A stretch of DNA of 64,000 nt from Cognatiyoonia sediminum (GCF_900129845.1 NZ_FQXB01000003.1:1-64000); one strand, 5' to 3'. Numbered from the stretch's first letter, positions 15,908 through 23,747 are shown. Numbers and translations: made by a program. The notes: generated by a model not told the origin, from the letters alone.

Positions 15908-18409
15908 ATGACAAGTGTAAGCAAAGAACTCGCTTTTCGCGCGAACGCGGGCATCAAAGATATTCTTGGTCAAGGACTTATTCTCGATGATAACATCGCG
16001 ATCATCGAGCTGATCAAGAATGCCAAAGATGCATCCTCTCCGAACGTAAAACTTCGGTTCAAGGATAGGACGAAATCAGCCCCCTCCGAGTTGATCCTTA
16101 AGGACTTTGGGGATGGCATGAGCATTGCTGATATTAGCGATAAGTGGCTGAACATCGCCTATTCAGAAAAGAAGGTCGCAAACTCTGAGCGCAACAAGCC
16201 TTTCGCTGGGAGCAAGGGTGTAGGACGCTTCTCTTGCGACCGCCTCGGCAAGAAATTGACGCTTTATACCAAGGCTTCCACCGGCGATTTTATCAAGCTA
16301 CCGATTGAATGGGCTCTTTTTGAAACAGGGATGATCGATGCCGAAATTTCCACAATCAAGCTTCGGTATGAGGTACTATCTAAACAAGAGTTCCTTGATG
16401 AGATCGGGGAACCGGACTTCAATACAGGCACGGTCCTAAGGATTTCAGATCTGCGTTCTAGTTGGGATGAACGGAGAATCTTAAGGCTAAGATCAGAGCT
16501 TGAAAAATTCATTTCTGACCCAGATTCAAGTTTTGAAGTAACGCTTCAAATCAACGAAGAGCCGGAGCAAAAGATATCAAACTCCGTATTCGAGGATCTA
16601 GCGCTACGCACCTACAACATCGAGTCAAACATTGATGCTGCAGGGGATCTATTGACTACCGAACTTCGTTATCACGGGGAACTTGTCTACAGCTACGAAG
16701 TTGAAAACCCTTATAAATTTCTGAAGAACATTAGGGTTAGTATTCATTATATGAACTTTAGCTCAAAACTCTTCTTTAAGAGGAAGACTGGATATTCTGC
16801 GAACGATTACGGGTCTGTTTTCATGTACTTAAACGGTTTTCGGGTTTCTCCGTTAGGAAACCCGAAAAACGACTGGCTGGGACTAGATCAAAGAAAAACT
16901 CAAGGGACGTCGAGATACTTAGGTACGCGCGATGTCATCGGGCAGGTGTCCGTCGTCGATTCTGAGAACCTATTCAAACCAGTCACAAGCCGAGAAGGCT
17001 TGGTACAAGACGAACCCTATCGTGAGCTCACAGCTTCAGATCCTGAAGCGAGAGTTAAACTTCGCAATGGCGAGACCGATTATGGCTACATTCCGCACAT
17101 AATACGCCAACTGGAGCGCTTCATCGTCGACGGGGTTCATTGGGACGGCCTAATGGATCTATCGGATCCAAATCGGAGGAACATCTCCGAGAAGGACATC
17201 CGGGCAGACCCAAGCAACTTTGGTATTAGGACGATTGACCAGAGCGCAGTAAAGGATGCCATCGACAAGACACTCAGGACGTCCAATTTCGACATTCGAT
17301 CGTTCCGCATCAATGAAGAGTTGATCGCGAAATTAGCGCACGAAGCTGAGGACGCCTACAACGAGTACGTACTGTCTTTCATTCAGAACACCACTGATAA
17401 GTCGTTTGAAGAGCTAAGCTCTATCGATAAGGGCAATTTTAAGAAGATCGCTCAGCGAAACATGGAGGCGATCAAAGCTGAGAAGGAGGCGCGCCTTGAA
17501 GCAATTGCTCAACGAATACGCGCCGAAGAAGCGGAAAGGCGGGCGGAACAAGAGAGGGCTCGCGCTGAACAAGCTGAAAAACAAGAGCATGATGCAAAAG
17601 CCCGCGAAGCAACCGCAGCAGCCGCTCGCGACGTTGCTGTTAAGCAAGCTAAGCTAGAAAAAACTGAACGTGAGAAGGTTGAGGCTCGCCTTCGAGTAAC
17701 TGCCGATGAAAACATGTTTCTTCGTCTGGATGCGACCAAGGATCATGATCACGTATTAAACCTTCACCACCAGACCGCACTTTACAGTTCAATAGCTGCG
17801 ACAGACGCTGAAAATCTCAAGCACATTCTCCTCGACGAAGACGATTTTGACCGCGATGAAGCACTCGAATACCTCGCATCGATAGAGGAAAGTATTGAAA
17901 AGATTTCGAAATTTTCAAACTACGCCACAGGTGGGAAATACAAGGTTGCTCTAAAGTCTGTGAAGGGAAACCTAACCAATTTCGTATCAGAATATCTGGA
18001 AGATCTGAAACAAAATCCCTCCGAACTTCGCCGTATCAATGTTGTCAACTCACTGAGTGAAGCCAGTGAGTTCGAGGCCCAGTTTTCGCCGCTAGACGTT
18101 ATGATCCTAGTCGATAACCTTATATCCAATGCGAAAAGGCACGGTGCGAAAAAAATTGCCTTTCTGCCCTCTCAATCGAAGAGTGGTGTGTTTTGCATTG
18201 CCGACAATGGAACAGGATTGGACGCGTCGATCTCTGATCCAAGTCAGATTTTTCACAAGGGCTTTACGACTCGGACCGAGGGGTCAGGTCGCGGACTTTT
18301 TCATGTTGCGAACACATTGAGAGCAATCGATTTAGAGATATCAGTTTGCGACGAGCCTATTGATGGATGGTCAGGGCTTGCTTTGGAGGTAACGAGAATT
18401 GCTGATTAA
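15908..18409 (+). CDS. Two-domain GHKL ATPase (MORC/HSP90-like N-terminus, kinase-like C-terminus)
   Basis: This 833-residue protein has two separate GHKL ATP-binding domains. The first (about residues 10-200) has N-box 'ELIKNAKDAS' (Glu34, Asn38), G1 'DFGDG' (66-70) and G2 'GSKGVGRFS' (101-109), like MutL/MORC/HSP90-type ATPases. A long charged coiled coil (about 520-610, rich in EAR/KQA repeats) leads to a DHp-like helical pair ('DHVLNLHHQTALYSS'). The second GHKL domain has N-box 'LVDNLISNAKRHGA' (734-747), 'DNGTGL' (766-771), 'IFHKGFTTR' and 'GSGRGLF', which match histidine kinases. It overlaps the receiver-like gene by 11 bp. I infer a sensor that couples MORC-like clamp closure to a kinase-like output. 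Confidence 0.85.
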   Translation: MTSVSKELAFRANAGIKDILGQGLILDDNIAIIELIKNAKDASSPNVKLRFKDRTKSAPSELILKDFGDGMSIADISDKWLNIAYSEKKVANSERNKPFAGSKGVGRFSCDRLGKKLTLYTKASTGDFIKLPIEWALFETGMIDAEISTIKLRYEVLSKQEFLDEIGEPDFNTGTVLRISDLRSSWDERRILRLRSELEKFISDPDSSFEVTLQINEEPEQKISNSVFEDLALRTYNIESNIDAAGDLLTTELRYHGELVYSYEVENPYKFLKNIRVSIHYMNFSSKLFFKRKTGYSANDYGSVFMYLNGFRVSPLGNPKNDWLGLDQRKTQGTSRYLGTRDVIGQVSVVDSENLFKPVTSREGLVQDEPYRELTASDPEARVKLRNGETDYGYIPHIIRQLERFIVDGVHWDGLMDLSDPNRRNISEKDIRADPSNFGIRTIDQSAVKDAIDKTLRTSNFDIRSFRINEELIAKLAHEAEDAYNEYVLSFIQNTTDKSFEELSSIDKGNFKKIAQRNMEAIKAEKEARLEAIAQRIRAEEAERRAEQERARAEQAEKQEHDAKAREATAAAARDVAVKQAKLEKTEREKVEARLRVTADENMFLRLDATKDHDHVLNLHHQTALYSSIAATDAENLKHILLDEDDFDRDEALEYLASIEESIEKISKFSNYATGGKYKVALKSVKGNLTNFVSEYLEDLKQNPSELRRINVVNSLSEASEFEAQFSPLDVMILVDNLISNAKRHGAKKIAFLPSQSKSGVFCIADNGTGLDASISDPSQIFHKGFTTRTEGSGRGLFHVANTLRAIDLEISVCDEPIDGWSGLALEVTRIAD

Positions 18410-19328
18410 GTTTTCGGTATTGTGGGTCGAGGATGACGATAGATGGTACCGAGCTTCGCATCGCGCTCTAGAGCGGTATCTTAAGGATCTTGGGTTTCAT
18501 CTTGTCGTGACCCGGATATCTGATCCAGAAAATACTCAATGGGATCAACATTTTGTAAACACATCGCAGTATGACCTCATGCTGGTTGATTGGCGAGTTG
18601 AAGATACCGACAAGGTTGATAAGCCAGTCGGGGGTGACGTGATCGCGAAAATTCGGGAGCAAGTGCCTTACTCAGACATACTTTTTTACTCCGGCAGCGC
18701 TGGCTTGGAGCAAGAAGTATACGACAAGCGGCTGCAGGGTGTGTACACCGCCCAACGAAACGAGGTCCGTGACGAGGCCAGAGAGCTGATCGAGCACCTT
18801 TTGCACAAGACACTCCACCCAAAGATTATGAGGGGAATAATAGTCAGTTCGTTGTCCCAGATCGACGACATGTGTTTCAAGATAATCGAGCACAAGTTCA
18901 ACGAGGAAGGTTGTGACAAGGATGCCTTTGCGGATGGATTTCGGAAAACACTCCTCAAGCAGGCCAAAGGGCAGTTGAAATACAAGGAAAAAGCCGCCGA
19001 AAAAGACAACGACGCATTCATAGCCAGCTTACATTCGACGATGATTTTGGACTCGCACAAGCGGGCAAGCAAAATTGTAGAACTAGCTGAGGGTGATCTG
19101 CATAAAGATGATCATACGACGCTTTCAAGTTTGCCAGACACAATATCGAAACGTAACTGGCTCGCCCACTGGACTCGCATTGAAGAAACGGATGCACAGA
19201 TTGTTTTGGCTGAAGACGGAAAGGCAAATTATATTTTCGATCAAACTGAAGCAATTCGCATGCGTAAAGAGATCAACAAAGCCGCCGACATCTTAAGCAA
19301 GTACGTCGCAAGCTTGACTAGCGGATAG
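18399..19328 (+). CDS. Receiver-like protein with C-terminal HEPN-type RNxxxH motif
   Basis: This 309-residue protein starts with a receiver fold: acidic cluster 'VLWVEDDDRW' (Glu11-Asp14), phosphoacceptor candidate Asp64 in 'DLMLVDWRVED', and Ser in 'ILFYSGSA' (about 98-100). The conserved Lys of classical receivers is not evident. The C-terminal part (about 140-309) is all helical and ends with 'SKRNWLAHWTR': Arg252 and His257 give the Rx4H motif of HEPN ribonucleases, in the usual RN-x-x-x-H form. It overlaps the GHKL gene and is followed 8 bp later by the phosphatase gene. I infer a phospho-controlled RNase effector. The HEPN call depends on a short motif and should be tested. Confidence 0.7.
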   Translation: MLIKFSVLWVEDDDRWYRASHRALERYLKDLGFHLVVTRISDPENTQWDQHFVNTSQYDLMLVDWRVEDTDKVDKPVGGDVIAKIREQVPYSDILFYSGSAGLEQEVYDKRLQGVYTAQRNEVRDEARELIEHLLHKTLHPKIMRGIIVSSLSQIDDMCFKIIEHKFNEEGCDKDAFADGFRKTLLKQAKGQLKYKEKAAEKDNDAFIASLHSTMILDSHKRASKIVELAEGDLHKDDHTTLSSLPDTISKRNWLAHWTRIEETDAQIVLAEDGKANYIFDQTEAIRMRKEINKAADILSKYVASLTSG

Positions 19329-19336
19329 GCACAGCG

Positions 19337-19777
19337 ATGTTGACAGCGCTTTTCGACATCGACGGGACTTTAGCGAAAATTGACCATAGACGGCCCCTCG
19401 TTGTTGGAAAAAATCCAGATTGGAAGACGTTCAACTCTCTAATGGGCGACGACCTTCCAAACGAGCCGATTGTTGACCTATATAGGGCTCTTTGGGAGTC
19501 TAATAACTACGAATTGATCCTAGTCTCAGGGCGTGGCGAAGAATTTCGCTCGGTTACCGAGACCTGGCTCACGTGGAATTTGATCCCCTTCGGCAAGCTC
19601 TTGATGCGTCCGCACGGGGATTTCAGATCAGATGTTGAAATCAAACAGGACATTTTAGACGGACTTTTGTCCGAAGGTAAAACAATCTCATTTGTCGTCG
19701 ATGACCGCGACTCAGTAGTAGAAATGTGGCGACGAAACAACATCACTTGCCTACAATGCGCTGAGGGTGACTTCTAA
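19337..19777 (+). CDS. HAD-family polynucleotide 3'-phosphatase (T4 Pnk C-domain-like), stand-alone
   Basis: This 146-residue phosphatase has HAD motifs DxDGT at Asp7/Asp9 ('FDIDGTLAKID'), Ser64 in 'LVSGRGEEF', Lys103 and 'DDRDSVVEMWRR' (122-132), ending 'CLQCAEGDF'. This exact motif layout, especially 'DDRD-VV-MWR' and the 'CLQ...GDF' end, matches the phosphatase domain of T4 polynucleotide kinase. That enzyme removes 3'-phosphates and opens 2',3'-cyclic phosphates on nucleic acid ends. No kinase domain is present. It starts 8 bp after the receiver/HEPN gene, so it probably acts on ends made by that cluster. Confidence 0.82.
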   Translation: MLTALFDIDGTLAKIDHRRPLVVGKNPDWKTFNSLMGDDLPNEPIVDLYRALWESNNYELILVSGRGEEFRSVTETWLTWNLIPFGKLLMRPHGDFRSDVEIKQDILDGLLSEGKTISFVVDDRDSVVEMWRRNNITCLQCAEGDF

Positions 19778-19807
19778 GTGATGGAAATCCTCCGGTAATC
19801 CCCCCAT

Positions 19808-20686
19808 CTACTGGAAGTCGAGTAGGAGATTCCAGTCTTCGTCCGGATTGTACCCCTGAGAATTCTCATCTTCGCTGACCCAAGCACCAAAGAAGTCTTC
19901 CAATAAACCGTGCGTTCCTAGCGAAACCAGTTCTGATGGATACCTGTATTTCCGAACAAAGTACCCAACACGATGGTAGTCATCATCATCTATCAGCTCC
20001 TGCGTCTTTGTGTTGTAACGCATCAGGTCCCAAAGGTTATCTTGCCCTCCAACCTTGAAGGACAACTCCGTGTGTTTTCGAACTGCCGCTTCCAAACAGG
20101 ATAAGTTAAACTGAGCCAACTCTGCTAAAAATCTCGCCGTTTCGATGGCTTCCTCGACCTTGATCAGATCGTCTTTGAATACACTCAATCCGGTGGCTGG
20201 AAATCGGTAAGAAAACAACTCCCTCTGCTTCTGGCCGATCAACAATCTAGATTTGATGGCTAACGCTATGCTCCCATCAACACGCCTGAGTTTGTCTCCA
20301 GCTGTATTGATGATATTCTGATGCGTCATTTCTATGGATTTTTCGTCCTTCCATTCGACGCACGGCAGCGTAAAAATGAAAGCCCTCGTACAATTTAGCA
20401 TCGTATAGTAGTTCAGGTAAGGCAAAGTTATTTTGAGGTTTTCATTGTCAGCGTGGTTTGCAGATGTACCAAGCACGGTCGAAGCGAGAACGAATTTCAA
20501 GGCTAAATAGCTGCGGATGAGCCACTCAGCGTTCTTGTCGTCGTCGAAAGACTTTGCAACCGGACCAAATAGCTCTCGTGTTCTCGCCGCATAGTTCTGC
20601 AATGATTTATCCGCGATTTTTGTTAACTCTTGATAACGGCAGATTGTATTCAGGCCGGTAAGTGACACTACGTCTTCGTGATCCAT
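19808..20686 (-). CDS. Protein of unknown function, mostly helical
   Basis: I do not recognise this 292-residue protein. It has no signal peptide or membrane segment and is predicted mostly helical, with an acidic C-terminus ('SEDENSQGYNPDEDW'). It is convergent with the phosphatase gene, with 30 bp between stops, and has its own promoter region of 125 bp shared with the end of the mobilization operon. Its position suggests element cargo, perhaps accessory to the methyltransferase cluster, but its opposite orientation argues against one operon. Confidence 0.6.
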   Translation of the reverse strand: MDHEDVVSLTGLNTICRYQELTKIADKSLQNYAARTRELFGPVAKSFDDDKNAEWLIRSYLALKFVLASTVLGTSANHADNENLKITLPYLNYYTMLNCTRAFIFTLPCVEWKDEKSIEMTHQNIINTAGDKLRRVDGSIALAIKSRLLIGQKQRELFSYRFPATGLSVFKDDLIKVEEAIETARFLAELAQFNLSCLEAAVRKHTELSFKVGGQDNLWDLMRYNTKTQELIDDDDYHRVGYFVRKYRYPSELVSLGTHGLLEDFFGAWVSEDENSQGYNPDEDWNLLLDFQ

Positions 20687-20757
20687 TCTTCGCCTTTACC
20701 ACAGTGATTCAGTTACCTGATCTATCTAGAAAGAACCACTCACCGCCAAAGAAAATA

Positions 20758-20788
20758 CTTGGTGCCAAGCTGATTTGCGGGCACCAAG
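20758..20788 (-). terminator. Terminator of the mobilization operon
   Basis: CTTGGTGCC and GGCACCAAG are perfect 9-bp arms around a 13-nt loop. On the minus strand the stem is followed by TATTTTCTTT. It sits 24 bp after the relaxase stop, fitting a rho-independent terminator for the minus-strand mob genes. Confidence 0.6.
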
Positions 20789-20811
20789 AAGTGTGGTTCG
20801 GCATCGCCACA

Positions 20812-22368
20812 TCAATGTGTCAGCCCTCGATCCGTCTCCACATCCCGCTCTTCTAGCTCTATCTCAATCTCTCTTCGGCGGCTTTCACTAATTTCAAGCT
20901 GGTCTCGAGTTGCGTGCGCAGCCTCCCGTAGTTCGAACCCTCGCTCAACAAGCCGTGCAACGCAGCTACGGACGCTGTTTGCGATTGAATGAGCACTGAC
21001 ACGCAGGCGGCCAATCCATCCATCTGGCTCTGCATTCTGGTCGTCGAGCGCGCCTCTAACCCGCTCAATTCCTTTGCTGAGACCTCGCAGGCCGTCACCA
21101 ACCGCTCGACGCAGGCGAGCAAGTCGCGTTCCAAGGCTGTTAGGGGCTGCGTCATCTAAGGCTCCTTGATCTCGATGCAGATGATTGGTGTTTGCGCCAT
21201 CGTGCAGGTCTTCAACTCCGTCTGGTTCGGCTCCAACGTAACCCACGTCTGTCCAGCCTGTTCGATCCGCGTCAGACCCAACTCCTTCAATTCCGAGCGC
21301 GTGATCAAACCCGTCCAGAACCAACTCGCCATCAGCACTGTTGCGATCCAGACTAAGACCATCCCCACGATCACCCATGGCGAGATCGTCAACCAGCGGC
21401 GGATCGTCTCGCTCCGCCTCTCCAACTCGCTCTTGCTGTCGCTGAGAAAGAACCTGATATCGGTCTCGATTGTATGCAGCGCGCTGGTCGCAATGCTGCT
21501 GAAATCGCTCCTGAAGTTCTCCAGTTGAGATGCCATCAAGGCGGCGTGGTCGCGCCTGATCGTCTCCAGGTCCGCGTTCAATTTCTCGGCTAGACGGTTC
21601 GGCTTGCCAGTCGTCATGGAAAATCTCTCCTTTCAATCGCCAGCGCTCGCCGGTGTCGGGGTCTTGGGCGGTGACGTAATTCTTGCTGGCACGGGGGATC
21701 TCGAAACCCGCGTCAGTGAGTGCACCGATCATGCTGGCGCGGTCGTTGATGGTTCCGACGCTGATCTGATCGAGGATCCACTCGTGCAGCTCTTCACGAC
21801 CTTGCGCGCGCGTCGGTGCTTCAATCGTCGCCCGCACTTCGCGGGCGCGTTCTGGGTCCAAAGGGTCTGCCCAACCGTGCGTCTTGTTCAACAGGTCGCG
21901 GAGGCTGGAAAAGGCGGTCTCATGGCCTGGCGGCGCGATGTTCAGCGCTTTGCCGGTGCTGAGTTCAAGGCGTGGCGTGCAGAAGTGGAGCTCGACGTTG
22001 CCCTCATGCGAGTGGCGCACCCAGAGACAATCGTATTGATCCCTGTCCAGCCCAGCAAAGGCCAGAGCCTCAAATAGCTCAATGGCCTCTTGCTGGGCGT
22101 CGGGACTGGGATCATCGCTATCGGCAAAGCTGATCACGCCTGCGGTGTAGCTCCACTTGTTGGGGCTCGCATCGATCAGGTCGCGGGTCTGATCGGGATT
22201 GCCGTGCAGCACCTCGGGCAACGGGTCGCGGATCTTGGTTTGCGGCTGGCCGGTGTCGTCGCGGATCAGGTTGCGGTTCTCATCATAGGCCAGAACTTCG
22301 CGCGCGGTCAGGTAGTCAACGGGGGCCGTACCGCCGCCGGTGCCAGTGGAGAAGAACGAGATGATCAA
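20812..22368 (-). CDS. mobA: Relaxase, MbeA/MobA type (MOB-HEN group)
   Basis: This 518-residue relaxase would nick the element's oriT and lead the strand into a recipient using a helper's secretion channel. The active region 'WVRHSHEGNVELHFCTPRLELSTGK' (about residues 116-140) aligns with ColE1 MbeA: His119 and Glu126 match the H and E of its H-E-N triad, with His128 where MbeA has Asn. The C-terminal 250 residues are charged, and two further genes are encoded inside this region in another frame. It overlaps mobC by four bases (ATGA). Confidence 0.85.
   Translation of the reverse strand: MIISFFSTGTGGGTAPVDYLTAREVLAYDENRNLIRDDTGQPQTKIRDPLPEVLHGNPDQTRDLIDASPNKWSYTAGVISFADSDDPSPDAQQEAIELFEALAFAGLDRDQYDCLWVRHSHEGNVELHFCTPRLELSTGKALNIAPPGHETAFSSLRDLLNKTHGWADPLDPERAREVRATIEAPTRAQGREELHEWILDQISVGTINDRASMIGALTDAGFEIPRASKNYVTAQDPDTGERWRLKGEIFHDDWQAEPSSREIERGPGDDQARPRRLDGISTGELQERFQQHCDQRAAYNRDRYQVLSQRQQERVGEAERDDPPLVDDLAMGDRGDGLSLDRNSADGELVLDGFDHALGIEGVGSDADRTGWTDVGYVGAEPDGVEDLHDGANTNHLHRDQGALDDAAPNSLGTRLARLRRAVGDGLRGLSKGIERVRGALDDQNAEPDGWIGRLRVSAHSIANSVRSCVARLVERGFELREAAHATRDQLEISESRRREIEIELEERDVETDRGLTH
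20859..21155 (-). CDS. MbeD/MobD-like small coiled protein, nested in the relaxase gene
   Basis: This 98-residue helical protein, 'MTQPLTALERDLLACVERLVTACEVSAKEL...', resembles MbeD/MobD proteins, which open with MT-LE--LL-ALE patterns. It lies wholly inside the relaxase gene in a different frame. Its ATG follows the stop of the MbeB-like gene directly (TAGATG), a coupling that would be unlikely for a chance frame. In ColE1, mbeB and mbeD are likewise nested within mbeA, which supports the call. Its exact role in mobilization is not established from sequence. Confidence 0.72.
   Translation of the reverse strand: MTQPLTALERDLLACVERLVTACEVSAKELSGLEARSTTRMQSQMDGLAACVSVLIQSQTASVAALHGLLSEGSNYGRLRTQLETSLKLVKAAEERLR
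21156..21617 (-). CDS. MbeB-like mobilization protein with membrane segment, nested in the relaxase gene
   Basis: This 153-residue protein is encoded within the relaxase gene in another frame. Residues 1-65 form an amphipathic coil ('LAEKLNADLETIRRDHAALMASQLENF'), followed by a hydrophobic segment around 75-100 ('PWVIVGMVLVWIATVLMASWFW') and a soluble tail. A strong ribosome site (AAAGGAGAG) precedes the ATG at 21617. This matches the ColE1 mbeB layout. MbeB-type proteins hold the relaxase near the membrane coupling apparatus; that function is taken from the family, not shown here. Confidence 0.75.
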   Translation of the reverse strand: MTTGKPNRLAEKLNADLETIRRDHAALMASQLENFRSDFSSIATSALHTIETDIRFFLSDSKSELERRSETIRRWLTISPWVIVGMVLVWIATVLMASWFWTGLITRSELKELGLTRIEQAGQTWVTLEPNQTELKTCTMAQTPIICIEIKEP

Positions 22369-22835
22369 GCGTCACCGCCTGCGTGTGCCGCCACGATCTG
22401 CGCTAACTGCCGTTCGATGACCACTAGCTGCGTCGCGACCTTGAGCGCATCGATCTGGCTTGCACGACCAGATTTGACCGCGCCGTTGATCCAGCGGGAG
22501 AGCTGGTTGAGGTTGCCGCCGACGCGGGCAATCGCAAAGGTCAGCTTCGGGTCAACACGTGGGACGGGCTTGCGCCGACGTGCCTCGGTCAGCCCCAAGG
22601 CCTCCCGCATCAGCGTGGCATTTGGTAGACTAGCGGCGCGCGCTTTGGCCACAAGCGCTGCCTTTTCTGACGGTGTGCATCGAAAGATCACGGTCTCGGA
22701 AAGGCTCTCTTTGACGCCGCTTGCGCGCGTCTGGTTGGGGTTTGAAGGGGAGGCTTGCCGCCCCTCACAAGTCCCGCCGATGTAATCGGTGGGTAACCTT
22801 GCTCTCTGCTCTTCGTGGGGATCGGTCGCGTTCAT
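22365..22835 (-). CDS. mobC: MobC-like relaxosome accessory protein
   Basis: This 156-residue protein has a central ribbon-helix-helix-like segment ('TVIFRCTPSEKAALVAKARAASLPNATLMREALGL', about residues 47-83) and the MobC pattern 'VGGNLNQLSRWINGA'. MobC proteins bind oriT and help the relaxase melt the nick region. It overlaps the relaxase start by four bases, and its own start overlaps the end of the replication-like gene, so the three genes form one operon. Confidence 0.85.
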   Translation of the reverse strand: MNATDPHEEQRARLPTDYIGGTCEGRQASPSNPNQTRASGVKESLSETVIFRCTPSEKAALVAKARAASLPNATLMREALGLTEARRRKPVPRVDPKLTFAIARVGGNLNQLSRWINGAVKSGRASQIDALKVATQLVVIERQLAQIVAAHAGGDA

Positions 22836-23689
22836 GATCTCAGCCCCGCCGCCTCGATTTCAGCAGGGCTAACCAAGTTTGCGGCCAGCAACGCGGTCAC
22901 TTGGCCGGGTGTGATGTGGCGACACAGCGGATGGTGGTCCGTGACCCAGTCGGCCAAGCCTTTCAGCAACTCGGCCTCTTTGGCCTTGCCCGCTTCTCGT
23001 GCCTCCTCAACGTCGTGAAGATATTTCAACCAACGGCCAGAGGTGAACCAGTTGTCGGAGAAGCACACCTTGGATCGTGTGAAACCTTCGCTCTCACTCG
23101 CATAGGCCCGCACGGCGTCCTCGAGGTCTTTGGCATCCACGCCGTCGGCCAATGCTTGGCGGATCTGTGAGATGCAAACCGCTTTCCCGCGAACGCGATC
23201 CTCGGGATAGGCGGACAAAATCTTCTCAGAAACATCATCCTCCACCGCCGCCTTCGCGTGCGAAGGATTTGGTTTTTGATATGGTTTATATCTGTTCTTA
23301 TAGGATTTGCCCTCTCGGGCAGATGGCTTGCCCTCAGGGGCAAATGCATCATTTTCCCTTTCGGTCGGATCGATTTGCCCATTTGGGCAAATGGAGTTGC
23401 CCAGGGCATACCAGCAGGTCCGATCATAACGATCATCGCTGAAATTACCCTTGATGATCAGCTCTGCGCTAACCAGCTTTTCGAGGGCTGTTCGGATCTG
23501 CTTTTCGCTCAGATAAGGGAACAGCTCACCGAAGGCCGAGATCGAGTTGTAGGTCCAATACCGCCCGTCGCGAAGGTTCCGGCGATTGGCTTGGTTCTTC
23601 TCGATCCAGAAGGTGATGTTCTGGAAAATCACCGCCGCGTTCAGGCCAACACGTCCGGCGATTTCAGGATCAAAGCTATGGCGGCTCAT
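22832..23689 (-). CDS. Winged-helix replication-initiation-like protein of the element
   Basis: This 285-residue protein starts 'MSRHSFDPEIAGRVGLNAAVIFQNITFWIEKN' and has a winged-helix region over about residues 10-95, as in phage replisome organisers and some plasmid Rep proteins. The frame opens earlier at a TTG at 23713, but the ATG at 23689 has a CAGGGG ribosome site and the conserved N-terminus. The centre (about 120-160) is Lys/Glu-rich linker. It may support replication of the excised circle. I base this on fold-like patterns rather than a decisive motif. Confidence 0.7.
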   Translation of the reverse strand: MSRHSFDPEIAGRVGLNAAVIFQNITFWIEKNQANRRNLRDGRYWTYNSISAFGELFPYLSEKQIRTALEKLVSAELIIKGNFSDDRYDRTCWYALGNSICPNGQIDPTERENDAFAPEGKPSAREGKSYKNRYKPYQKPNPSHAKAAVEDDVSEKILSAYPEDRVRGKAVCISQIRQALADGVDAKDLEDAVRAYASESEGFTRSKVCFSDNWFTSGRWLKYLHDVEEAREAGKAKEAELLKGLADWVTDHHPLCRHITPGQVTALLAANLVSPAEIEAAGLRS

Positions 23690-23707
23690 GATTGACCCCT
23701 GAAATAC

Positions 23708-23747
23708 GCACAAACGTGCGAATTTTGTACAGTTTTTGTACGAGAAA
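23708..23747. promoter_or_regulatory. Candidate Int arm sites or iterons near the right end
   Basis: CGCAC-aaa-cGTGCG-type symmetry (about 23707-23720) is followed by two direct TTTTGTAC copies (23723-23730 and 23734-23741). A similar ATTTGTACGAAAA lies near the left end inside int (12413-12425), with two further GTAC repeats next to it. Matching motifs flanking both att cores suggest integrase arm-type sites. An origin or oriT role is also possible. Confidence 0.35.

Noticed and set aside
14681-19777. Known defence systems such as BREX, DISARM, Detocs or classical type I/II restriction-modification
   Set aside because: No helicase, PglX/PglZ, TPR kinase, nucleosidase effector, specificity subunit or restriction endonuclease gene is present. 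Only the methyltransferase or the kinase/receiver idea is shared.
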